This document shows, one piece after another, positions 42,771 through 51,094 of a stretch of 64,000 nucleotides of DNA; position 1 is the first letter of the stretch, and every line of letters starts with the position of its first letter. Source of the DNA: Thermomicrobiales bacterium (GTDB taxonomy: Bacteria; Chloroflexota; Chloroflexia; Thermomicrobiales; UBA6265). Under the pieces are notes generated by a model. It was not told the origin of the DNA, did not search any database, and saw only the letters and a list, made by a program, of their open reading frames with translations. The translations under genes were made by a program, and so were the position numbers. The stretch is from assembly GCA_023957115.1 (NCBI GenBank), contig JAMLHN010000001.1:218708-282707 (forward strand). The letters are read 5' to 3'.

Positions 42771-43179
42771 CCGTATCGAGCACGCGGCAGGCGGCAGGCA
42801 GCGAATTGAGGGGCCGTTGAGGCTCGACTGGCCGGTGTGAGATGCCCCTCCGCTTCGGCCGCGGCGAGCGAATTTCCTGAGGTTCACGTGCCGACAGCAG
42901 CCCCCCGAACCGTCGCAGGAGCCAGCGCTCAGGACGCAGGGCCTTGTCAAACGCGTCCCAACTCCGCAAGGGTAGGTGAGAACAGCTTCGCCGTATATAC
43001 TTTCCCATCTGGTGGATGTCATCTTCCGCATCGGAATCGATGCCGCCACGGATCGATTGCACCGATACGCGGCAACGGTCGCTTCAGCGGTGCATACACC
43101 GCGGGCGCGAGCGGCCCGACGAACATGCGCTCATGCATTTCCCCAGGACGCCTATTCACGCAACAAATGGACGCAATGA
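42771..43179. other. Spacer upstream of ftsH
   Basis: 409 bases without a convincing gene. It starts with a doublet of the heptamer GGCAGGC (42786-42799) and contains a -10-like TATACT at 42996-43001 without a good -35 partner. Structured small RNAs (SRP RNA, 6S, tmRNA, RNase P) were considered and their conserved cores were not found. Confidence 0.45.
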
Positions 43180-45258
43180 ATGCAAGACAACTCAGGTAAG
43201 AACGACAACGAACAAAAGAACTGGATCGATCGTGTCCGGAACAGAGGCGGTGGCGAGGGCGGCAAGGAGGGCCAGGGCGGAGAGCCCGGCCAATCGCGCC
43301 CGCGCGTGCCCAGCTGGCTGATCGGCCTGCTGATTCTGGCGCTGATCGGCTGGTATCTCTATCAGAACTTTGTACCGCGCGCGGATTCGTCCACGACGGC
43401 GGTTCCGTATTCGGTGGTCACGGCCCAGATCGACGGTGGGAATGTCACGGAAGCGACGATCAACGACTCGTCGATTCGCATCGAATTGAAGGAGCCGGTC
43501 TTCTGGAACAAGACCGATCAGACGATCACATCCGCGGAAAGCACAGACGCGGTCGAGACCGATGAGCTTCGAGCGACGATCCCGCCGGTGATCCAAACCA
43601 ACAATCAACAGCTCATGGATCAGCTGGCTGCCCAGGACGTGGTCGTCAATGGCGAGCAGCGGTCCAGCTCGCTCTGGACCGGACTGTTGGTCAGCTTTCT
43701 GCCGATTCTGCTCTTCCTCGGGCTCATTCTCTTCATGGGCCGTCAGATGACCCGCGGGCAACAGAACGTCTTCGGGTTCGGCCGGAGCCGGGCCCGGCAG
43801 CACGATCCAGAGCGGCCGCAAGTCACGTTTGCCGATGTTGCCGGTGAGGAGGAAGCCAAACGTGAGTTGACCGAAGTGGTCGACTTCTTGCGCAATCCCT
43901 CCAAGTATCACCAGCTTGGCGCACGGTTGCCGCGTGGCGTGCTGCTCGTCGGCCCCCCGGGAACCGGGAAGACCCTCATGGCTCGTGCGGTTGCCGGTGA
44001 AGCCGGCGTGCCGTTCTTCAGCATCTCCGCGTCCGAATTCGTCGAAATGTTCGTCGGTGTCGGCGCCAGCCGCGTGCGCGATCTCTTCGAAAAGGCAAAG
44101 GCAAGCTCGCCCGCCATCATCTTCATCGACGAGCTCGATGCCGTCGGACGCCAGCGATTCGCCGGATTGGGCGGTTCCAACGACGAGCGCGAACAGACGT
44201 TGAACCAGCTGCTCGTCGAGATGGACGGGTTCGACACCAATCAGGAAGTCATCATCATGGCGGCCACCAACCGCCCGGATGTGCTCGACCCGGCGCTGTT
44301 GCGCCCGGGTCGGTTCGACCGCCAGGTCACCATTGGATTGCCGGACCGGTCGGGCCGCGAGTCGATCCTGAAGATTCACAGTCGCGGTATTCCGCTATCG
44401 GCCGATGTCGATATCGCCAATCTTGCCAAGGGCACGACGGGATTTTCCGGCGCGGATCTCTCCAATCTTGTCAATGAAGCGGCGTTGACCGCGGCTCGTC
44501 GCAACAAGAAGCTGATCGATAAGAGTGACTTCGAAGACGCGCTCGACAAGGTGCTGCTCGGTACGGTCCGGGCGGGCATCATGAATGACGAGGAGCGCAA
44601 GGTCGTCGCATTCCACGAGGGTGGTCATGCCCTGGTGGCGCATCTGACGCCTGGGACCGATCCGCTGCGCAAGGTCAGCATCGTTCCGCGTGGGCGTGCG
44701 CTCGGCGTGGCGATCCAATCTCCCGAAGAAGATCGGTATAACGTGTCTAAGACGTATCTCCTTGGGCGCCTCGATACCGCACTGGGCGGCCGGGCCGCGG
44801 AGATGGTCACCTTCGACGAGATCACCACCGGCGCCGAAAGCGACCTCAAACAGGCAACCGCGCTGGCTCGCCGGATGGTCGGGCTCTGGGGCATGAGCGA
44901 TGAAGTCGGGCCGATTTATCTCGGAACCGGCGAAGAGCATGTCTTCCTGGGGCGCGAGATCGTGCAGGAGAAGGCGTTCTCGGACGCGACGGCCACCCGG
45001 CTCGACCAGGCGGTCCGCGAGATCGTCGAGCAGGCGCTCGGCCGGGCGGTCGGCATGATCGAGGACAATCGGGACAAGCTCGAATTGCTGGTCCAGGAAC
45101 TGCTGGAGAAGGAGACGCTCGACGCAACCGAGGTGACGGCAATTCTCGGTCCCCGTCCGGGCGGCGGCGCAGACGAGCCGATAACACTCGATAGCGCAAT
45201 CGAGGAGCAGCGGGCCACCATCGACCTCAACGGCGCTCCACTTGGCGCTGCTGAGTAG
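43180..45258 (+). CDS. ftsH: ATP-dependent zinc metalloprotease FtsH
   Basis: 692-residue membrane AAA+ protease that degrades unfolded membrane and regulatory proteins. A Gly-rich cytoplasmic N-terminus (to about 43) is followed by TM1 (about 45-65), a periplasmic domain, TM2 (about 165-187), then the AAA domain: Walker A GPPGTGKT 258-265, Walker B IIFIDELD 313-320, second region of homology around [20 protein letters not shown], and the protease zinc site HEGGH at 479-483. HEGGH differs from the usual HEAGH at the third position but keeps HExxH. ATG at 43180. The C-terminus is family-typical in length. Confidence 0.97.
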   Translation: MQDNSGKNDNEQKNWIDRVRNRGGGEGGKEGQGGEPGQSRPRVPSWLIGLLILALIGWYLYQNFVPRADSSTTAVPYSVVTAQIDGGNVTEATINDSSIRIELKEPVFWNKTDQTITSAESTDAVETDELRATIPPVIQTNNQQLMDQLAAQDVVVNGEQRSSSLWTGLLVSFLPILLFLGLILFMGRQMTRGQQNVFGFGRSRARQHDPERPQVTFADVAGEEEAKRELTEVVDFLRNPSKYHQLGARLPRGVLLVGPPGTGKTLMARAVAGEAGVPFFSISASEFVEMFVGVGASRVRDLFEKAKASSPAIIFIDELDAVGRQRFAGLGGSNDEREQTLNQLLVEMDGFDTNQEVIIMAATNRPDVLDPALLRPGRFDRQVTIGLPDRSGRESILKIHSRGIPLSADVDIANLAKGTTGFSGADLSNLVNEAALTAARRNKKLIDKSDFEDALDKVLLGTVRAGIMNDEERKVVAFHEGGHALVAHLTPGTDPLRKVSIVPRGRALGVAIQSPEEDRYNVSKTYLLGRLDTALGGRAAEMVTFDEITTGAESDLKQATALARRMVGLWGMSDEVGPIYLGTGEEHVFLGREIVQEKAFSDATATRLDQAVREIVEQALGRAVGMIEDNRDKLELLVQELLEKETLDATEVTAILGPRPGGGADEPITLDSAIEEQRATIDLNGAPLGAAE

Positions 45259-45268
45259 GGACCGTGCC

Positions 45269-46081
45269 GTGTCAGCCCGCCGGTCGGTGGTCGTCCTTAC
45301 CCTTGTCCTGCTCGGAGCGATCGGATTGCTGCCGGCGGCTGCTCAGCCGCCGGTGATCGATCCGGTTGCTCCGGTGCGCTCGTACGAGGTCGTCGCCGAG
45401 CATCCGCACGATGCCTCGGCGTTCACGCAGGGGCTGATTTTCAGCGACGGCAGGCTCTACGAAGGCACCGGGCTCTACGGATCCTCTGAGCTCCGGCTCG
45501 TCGATCTGGAGAGCGGCAACGTGCTCGAATCGCATGCGCTCGATCAGCAGTACTTCGGTGAGGGCATCACCATTCTGGGCGACCGGATCTATCAGATTAC
45601 CTGGCGGTCAGGGGTGGCATTCGTCTATGACCTGGCCTCGTTCGAGCAGGTCGGCATGTTTTCCTATCAAACAGATGGGTGGGGGCTCACGACCGATGGC
45701 GTCTCGCTCATCATGAGTGACGGTTCCGATCAGCTCTTCTTTCGCGATCCGGACACCTTTGAGGTAATACGCCAGCTTTCGGTACACGACGGCAACGAGC
45801 CGATCGTCTATCTGAATGAGCTCGAGTACATCGACGGCGTGATCTGGGCGAATGTCTGGCAGACCAATTACGTAGCTCGCATCGATCCGGAAACCGGACG
45901 CGTCATCGACTGGCTCGATCTGTCTGCGTTGACTCAACGGGCAGCAGAGCTTGATGGCGGGATCGATGTCTTGAATGGAATCGCTTGGAATCCCGAGACC
46001 GAGACGGTGCTGGTCACTGGAAAACGCTGGCCGGTCCTTTTCGAGATCCGCCTGGCCGGCGAAGACGAAAACTCCATCTGA
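45269..46081 (+). CDS. Glutaminyl-peptide cyclotransferase, bacterial/plant propeller type
   Basis: 270-residue secreted enzyme that converts N-terminal glutamine to pyroglutamate. A Sec signal is at about residues 4-29 (VVVLTLVLLGAIGLLPAAAQ). The five-bladed propeller blocks of the plant-type family are clear: HDASAFTQGLIFSDGRLYEG, TGLYGSSELRLVDLESG, YFGEGITILGDRIYQITW and LNELEYIDGVIWANVWQTNY, ending GIAWNPETETVLVTGKRWP. GTG at 45269 lies 11 bases after the ftsH stop with GTAGGG upstream; it may share the ftsH transcript. Confidence 0.92.
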   Translation: MSARRSVVVLTLVLLGAIGLLPAAAQPPVIDPVAPVRSYEVVAEHPHDASAFTQGLIFSDGRLYEGTGLYGSSELRLVDLESGNVLESHALDQQYFGEGITILGDRIYQITWRSGVAFVYDLASFEQVGMFSYQTDGWGLTTDGVSLIMSDGSDQLFFRDPDTFEVIRQLSVHDGNEPIVYLNELEYIDGVIWANVWQTNYVARIDPETGRVIDWLDLSALTQRAAELDGGIDVLNGIAWNPETETVLVTGKRWPVLFEIRLAGEDENSI

Positions 46082-46290
46082 AAAATGGTCGTCAGCTCCA
46101 ACCGTTTGCACCATGGTTCGGACACCATCATAGAGATGACCCGTAGCCGCAGGAACCTCGGTTTCCCGGACCGCGATTGGCAGCCATTTTGGATTCTGCT
46201 GGAGTTCACCCCGCCCGTCGCCGTACCTCAGTAGGGCATACTACACGCAGCGGTTGAACGTAAAGAACGTTCCGGGAAAGGACTTGTTCG

Positions 46291-48717
46291 TTGGCTGACG
46301 CAGACGTCAACATTACCCATCAAATTCCGGTTGTCTCGGCGGACGAGCTCGATGCCCTGAAACAGATCGAGCGCCGGATGCTCTGGCTTTCCGCCCAGAT
46401 GATCCACCACGCCAACAATGTTCGGCCGAATCCGGAGAAGACCAAAGTCGGCGGGCACCAAGCGTCGTCGGCGTCGGTAATCTCCATCATCACCGCGCTC
46501 TATTTCAACTTTCTCCGCGCTGGCGACCGAGTCTCGATCAAGCCGCACGCCTCACCTGCCTATCACGCGGCCCAGTATCTGCTCGGCAATCTCGATAAGT
46601 CCTATCTGTCAACCTTGCGCGAGTACCAGGGCCTGCAAGCGTATCCGAGCCGGACCAAGGATCCGGACCCGGTCGATTTTTCGACCGGCTCGGTTGGATT
46701 GGGCGCCGTTGCTCCCGTCTACGCGGCGCTCGCCAGCCGATATGCCGAGCTTCACTTTGGTGAGGGTGTGGTCAGCTCGGGACGATTCATCGCGCTCATG
46801 GGCGATGCCGAGCTCGATGAGGGAAATGTCTGGGAAACGGTGGCCGAAGAGGCGATTCGCGGACTTGGCAACGTCATCTGGATCGTCGATCTCAATCGCC
46901 AGAGTCTCGACCGAATCATCCCCGGTGTCCGTGCCGATCGATTGAAAGCGCTCTTCGCCGGAGCGGGCTGGAGCGTTTTCGAGGCGAAATACGGGACACA
47001 GCTGGAAGCCGCGATGGCCGGTCCTGGTGGTAGTGCCCTGCGCCGGCGGATCGACGAGATGAGCAACGAGGAATATCAGGCGCTCATCCGGCTTCGTGAC
47101 GGGGCGGAGCTGCGTACGCGCATGGCCGCGGTGGCCGACGCGAAGTATCGGAGCGATATTCTGCGCTCGCTGAAATCAACCCCGGACGATGAGCTGCGTG
47201 ACCTGATCGCCAACCTGGGGGGACATGACCTCCCCAAGCTGATCGACGTACTCCATCAAGCGGACGCGGTCGAAGATGGCCCCGCGGTCGTCTTCGCCTA
47301 CACGGTCAAGGGCTGGGGCCTGCAAATGGCGGGAGATCCGCTCAACCATTCGCAGTTGCTGACCCAGACGCAAATGGACGAGCTGCTGCCAACGCTCGGC
47401 GATGGCATCGAGGATGTCTGGGCCGGCCTGGTCGAAGGATCGCCGGCGTGGGAGCTTACACAGCGCGCGGTCGAGCGATTGACAGAGAATCACGAGGCCG
47501 ATCGGATTTTCGACCCGGCCAATCTGCCTGCTACGCTCGACGTCCGCCATCCGGCCACAACCTCGACCCAGGAAGCCCTGGGCCGAACGCTGGCCCGGCT
47601 CGCCGATATCGAGTCGGTGCGCGAGCGCCTGGTGACCATGTCTCCCGATGTCGCGACCTCCACGCACCTTTCTGGCTGGATCAACAAGGTGGGCGTTTTT
47701 GCCTTCGAAGAAGGTCCGGAATACGAGATCGCCGGACAGCGGATGCTGAAATGGCACCCGACCCCGGACGGAAACCATATCGAGCTCGGGATTTCCGAGA
47801 TGAATCTCTTCATGTGTCTCGGGCAGTTCGGACTTTCGTATGAGCTGACCGGCCAGCACTTGATCCCCATCGGTACCGTCTATGACCCGTTCGTCTGCCG
47901 CGGGCTCGACGCGTTGATCTACAGCCTCTACGTCGGCTCGAAGATGATCTTCGCGGGAACCCCGGCGGGTGTTTCGCTGAGTCCGGAAGGGGGAGCTCAT
48001 CAAAGTACGATTACGCCGTCGATTGGGATCGAGCTTCCAGGCCTGGTGCTCTATGAGCCAGCGTTTGCGGCCGAGCTCGAATGGATCCTGCTCGAAGCAA
48101 TTCGTCAGGTCAGCGACCGCGAAAACGGTTGGTCGACGTATCTGCGACTCTCGACCAAACCGATCGATCAGCAGCTCTTCAAAGAACCATTGGAGCGATT
48201 CGGCGAGGACGAGCTCCGACGACAGGTGCTGGAAGGTGGCTATCGCCTGATCGACCGCACCGTCCATGCGCCCGATCTCCTCGCATCCGATGCGGTCAAT
48301 ATCTTCGTCGGTGGAATCATGGTCGACGAGGCGGTCGAGGCAGCCCAACGGCTTCATGCCGAGGGGGTGGCGGCGAATGTCATCGTGACGACGAGCGTCG
48401 ACCGGCTCTTCTCCTCTTTGCAGGATTCGCGTCGCCGGTTGCTGCGCAATGCCAGCGACACGCTCGACCTTGGCCATCTGGAAACGTTGATTCCAGTCAG
48501 CGAACGGCGCGCGCCAATCGTGACCATTCAGGACGGCGCTTCGCATGCCATGAGCTTCCTTGGCTCGGTCTTTGGCGTCCCGGTCGTTCCGCTGGGCGTC
48601 GATGAGTTTGGGCAGTCGGGTTCCCGCGCCGACCTCTATCGACATACCAGGATCGATGCGGACGAGATCGTCAACGCGGCCATGTTGTCGCTCGAGCTCG
48701 GGGCGGTTGCCCGGTAA
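46291..48717 (+). CDS. AceE-like homodimeric 2-oxo acid dehydrogenase E1 / transketolase-like enzyme
   Basis: 808-residue thiamine-diphosphate enzyme with transketolase-like layout. The N-terminal PP domain contains GGHQASSASVISIITALYFN and the ThDP motif MGDAELDEGNVWE ending in VDLNRQSLDR, as in homodimeric pyruvate dehydrogenase E1. The Pyr domain includes GISEMNLFMCLGQFGLSYEL and the C-terminal domain FVGGIMVDEAVEAAQRLHAE. TTG at 46291 follows GGGAAAGGA at good spacing; no other start fits. No E2 or E3 gene adjoins it. It could be a pyruvate dehydrogenase E1 or a transketolase-like enzyme of another pathway. Confidence 0.85.
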   Translation: MADADVNITHQIPVVSADELDALKQIERRMLWLSAQMIHHANNVRPNPEKTKVGGHQASSASVISIITALYFNFLRAGDRVSIKPHASPAYHAAQYLLGNLDKSYLSTLREYQGLQAYPSRTKDPDPVDFSTGSVGLGAVAPVYAALASRYAELHFGEGVVSSGRFIALMGDAELDEGNVWETVAEEAIRGLGNVIWIVDLNRQSLDRIIPGVRADRLKALFAGAGWSVFEAKYGTQLEAAMAGPGGSALRRRIDEMSNEEYQALIRLRDGAELRTRMAAVADAKYRSDILRSLKSTPDDELRDLIANLGGHDLPKLIDVLHQADAVEDGPAVVFAYTVKGWGLQMAGDPLNHSQLLTQTQMDELLPTLGDGIEDVWAGLVEGSPAWELTQRAVERLTENHEADRIFDPANLPATLDVRHPATTSTQEALGRTLARLADIESVRERLVTMSPDVATSTHLSGWINKVGVFAFEEGPEYEIAGQRMLKWHPTPDGNHIELGISEMNLFMCLGQFGLSYELTGQHLIPIGTVYDPFVCRGLDALIYSLYVGSKMIFAGTPAGVSLSPEGGAHQSTITPSIGIELPGLVLYEPAFAAELEWILLEAIRQVSDRENGWSTYLRLSTKPIDQQLFKEPLERFGEDELRRQVLEGGYRLIDRTVHAPDLLASDAVNIFVGGIMVDEAVEAAQRLHAEGVAANVIVTTSVDRLFSSLQDSRRRLLRNASDTLDLGHLETLIPVSERRAPIVTIQDGASHAMSFLGSVFGVPVVPLGVDEFGQSGSRADLYRHTRIDADEIVNAAMLSLELGAVAR

Positions 48718-48723
48718 GGTCCG

Positions 48724-49209
48724 ATGCTCGATCCAGATGCCCGGAAGCAGCTCCTTCGATCGTTTACCTATGGGCTCTTCTGGGTGTCTGCCGTTCATCG
48801 TGAGGAGCGAGGCGTCTTCACCGCCAACTGGGTCAGTCAGGCGTCATTCGATCCGCCCGTGATCATGCTATCGGTGGAGAAAACGAGCTCGACCCGCTCG
48901 TTGATCGAGGCGAGTGGGCATTTCGTGATTGGCCCGTTTCGCGACGATCAGCGAGAGCTGGCGGGCAACCTCGGACGCCCGAAATCGAGAGCGGGCGACA
49001 AGATCGTCGCCTACGATCTCGATGTGACCCCGATGGAATCCGGCGGGTTCGCACTCTCCGATTCATTGGGGGCGCTCGGATGCCGCGTCTGGTCGGAGTC
49101 GGATGCCGGTGACTCGATCGTCTTCATTGCCGAAGTCATCGAGGCTCGGGTATTCAGCTCAGGGACCCCACTGACCATGTCCGCCGCTGGTTTCCGGCAC
49201 TTTGGATAG
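48724..49209 (+). CDS. Flavin reductase-like FMN-binding protein
   Basis: 161-residue split-barrel flavoprotein of the flavin reductase family. The N-terminal block FTYGLFWVSAVHREERGVFT is the FMN-binding strand region, NWVSQASFDPPVIMLSVEKT and the late HFVIGPFRDDQRELA fit the family. ATG at 48724 comes seven bases after the E1-like stop, so it is almost certainly co-transcribed. It may supply reduced flavin or act as a small oxidoreductase. The 3' end is followed by a hairpin repeat. Confidence 0.82.
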   Translation: MLDPDARKQLLRSFTYGLFWVSAVHREERGVFTANWVSQASFDPPVIMLSVEKTSSTRSLIEASGHFVIGPFRDDQRELAGNLGRPKSRAGDKIVAYDLDVTPMESGGFALSDSLGALGCRVWSESDAGDSIVFIAEVIEARVFSSGTPLTMSAAGFRHFG

Positions 49210-49214
49210 GCTTT

Positions 49215-49234
49215 CCCAGCGTTGAAACGCTGGG
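49215..49234. repeat. Hairpin repeat element, copy 2 (fully paired)
   Basis: CCCAGCGTTGAAACGCTGGG forms a perfect 8-bp stem with a TGAA loop, six bases after the flavin reductase stop codon. It differs by one base from the copies at 10724 and 56850, and that base is the one that completes the stem. Confidence 0.75.
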
Positions 49235-49310
49235 CTCATGTCGAATCCGGGCGAACACAACAGGATGAGGCACGATCAGCTCACCGCCGCTCCGACCGGG
49301 CATCGCATGA

Positions 49311-49366
49311 TGTAGACGGCGGCCCTGTGCCGGCGAAGCACTGCCGGCACAGGGCCGGCGTCTACA
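49311..49366. repeat. 24-bp inverted repeat with TGTAGAC ends
   Basis: Arms at 49311-49334 and 49343-49366 match at 23 of 24 positions around an 8-base loop. The ends read TGTAGACGGC and the complementary GTCTACA. It lies in the convergent spacer between the flavin reductase and the ammonium transporter and resembles in layout the inverted repeat at 16842-16903. Confidence 0.75.
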
Positions 49367-49474
49367 CGATCCCCAGAACTCCCGGATTCCGTATAAGGTT
49401 GTGCCTGGCGGCAACGAGGGCCGGTGGGTACACCACCGGCCCTCGCTCTGGTTCCCCTGGACCCTGGACCAGCC

Positions 49475-50693
49475 TCACATCTGATACGCCGATTCCCCAT
49501 GTAGCGAGAGGTCGAGTCCGGCAACCTCCGCGTCTTCCGGCGCACGGAGCCCGAAGAGCGCGTCGACGAGTTTGAGCAAGATGAAGCTGACGACGGCGAC
49601 GTAGAGGATCGTGGCGCCGACCGCGACGACCTGCTTGAGCAGTTGGTCGGCATTGCCATGGATGAGCCCGTCCGAGCCAATTCCATTGAGCGCCGCGTCG
49701 GCGAAGATACCGGTGGCGAGCGCGCCCCAGATACCGCCGACTCCATGGACCGCAAAAACATCGAGCGCGTCGTCAACCTGGCGCGCCGACCGCAGAAACT
49801 CCGCGGCCAGGAAGCAGATGACGCCCGCGACGAGTCCGATCACGATCGACCACATCGCGGAAACGAACCCGGCGGCCGGTGTGATGGCCACCAGCCCCGC
49901 AACCGCCCCAACACCAGTACCGAGCACCGATGGTTTGCCGGACCGCATCCACGCCATTCCAACCCACGAGAGTCCGGCGGCGGCCGCCGCCAGGGTGGTG
50001 GCGATGAATGCGTTGGCGGCGAGACCGTCCGCGGCAAGGGCGCTGCCGGCGTTGAATCCATACCAGCCGAACCAAAGCAGACCGGCGCCAATGAGCGTCA
50101 TCGGAATGTCGTGCGGGGTGAATCCCTCGTTTTCGACGCTGACACGACCGGCCGACCACAATGGCAGCGACCAGCGCCGTAACGCCCGATGCGATGTGAA
50201 CGACCGTTCCACCGGCGAAGTCCATTGCGCCATAGTCGAAGGCCAGCCACCCTCCTGCCCCACACCAGTGACAGACGACTGAGTAGACCAGCGTCGACCA
50301 GAGGATCGCGAAGACGACAAACGCCTTGAAATTCTTCCGCTCGGCGAAGGCGCCGGAGATGAGCGCCACGGTGATGATCGCGAACATCATCTGGAAGAAG
50401 ACGAAGACCATCTGCGGCACACCAGTGGCCCCCGGCTCGACTCCCACGTCCCGCAGGCCGATGAAGTCGAGATTTCCGAAGAAGCGACCGGTGCCGCCAA
50501 ACGCGATCGAGTAGCCCCACAACGCCCACACGATGGCAATCAGGCAGAGCACAAAGTAACTGTGCATCAATGTCGAGAGGACATTCTTCTTACGGACGAG
50601 CCCGCCATAGAAGAGCGCCAATCCCGGCGTCATAAGCATGACGAGCGCTGCTGAAATGAGGACCCAGGCTGTATTGCCGGTATCGAGCTCCAT
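49475..50693 (-). pseudogene. amt: Ammonium transporter (Amt) interrupted by a +1 frameshift
   Basis: Two overlapping frames together make one Amt channel of about 405 residues. The first part (start ATG 50693 after AGGAGG) runs from DTGNTAWVLISAALVMLMTP through VVHIASGVTALVAAIVVGR, then leaves frame near 50147. The second frame continues with RVSVENEGFTPHDIPMTLIG, LLWFGWYGFNAGSALAADGL and the pore block FAVHGVGGIWGALATGIF to the stop at 49475. Skipping one base at about 50147 restores a normal Amt, and total length is exactly one base over a multiple of three. It is either a real inactivating insertion or a sequence error; the site is not a homopolymer. Confidence 0.85.
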
Positions 50694-51094
50694 GACTTCC
50701 CTCCTGTCACAAGAACAGTTGAACAAGCCACAGTCTATCGGGCGATGTGCAAGATTCATATGTGAGGCTGGCATGGATGGCAGCGCACGAAATGTGCAGA
50801 CCGAACGAATAATGAGGGTTTCGCGCCTATCCACACCGAGCTGTCAATGCATGGGTACAAAGATCAACGGACGTGATAGTGCATTGTGACCAATGTGTGT
50901 GCGCGGGGTTTTCAGGTCCGCCGGTCCGCTCGAGACGGCCGGACGGGGAGGTTCGGACTCCGTCGCGGCAACATCGTATACTCGCGCGGAGCCTGGGACG
51001 CGAGGGTTGTAGAGACCCTCGCTTTCGACGTTGTAAGGGCGAATGGGTGTCCCACGAATCTGAGAATGGCGACTGGCGCGAGGATACCGTTCTC
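50694..51094. other. Divergent spacer between amt and the Agl23-like gene
   Basis: 401 bases. It holds a -10-like TATACT at 50977-50982 and a GC-rich hairpin at 51000-51022 followed by TTT, placed as a leader structure for the downstream gene. Nothing else was recognised. Confidence 0.45.
51000..51022 (+). promoter_or_regulatory. Leader hairpin upstream of the Agl23-like gene
   Basis: GCGAGGGT at 51000-51007 pairs with ACCCTCGC at 51015-51022 around seven bases and is followed by TTTCG. It lies about 18 bases after a plausible transcription start and 72 bases before the GTG, so it may act as an attenuator or stabiliser. Confidence 0.4.

Noticed and set aside
42366..43049. N-terminal extension of the FAD oxidoreductase reading frame by 228 codons
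   Set aside because: The extension has no flavoprotein-like sequence, overlaps a divergent gene, and the ATG at 42365 has a perfect AGGAGG.
42771..43179. Possible structured RNA (SRP, 6S, tmRNA or RNase P RNA) before ftsH
   Set aside because: The conserved cores of these RNAs were looked for on both strands and not found.
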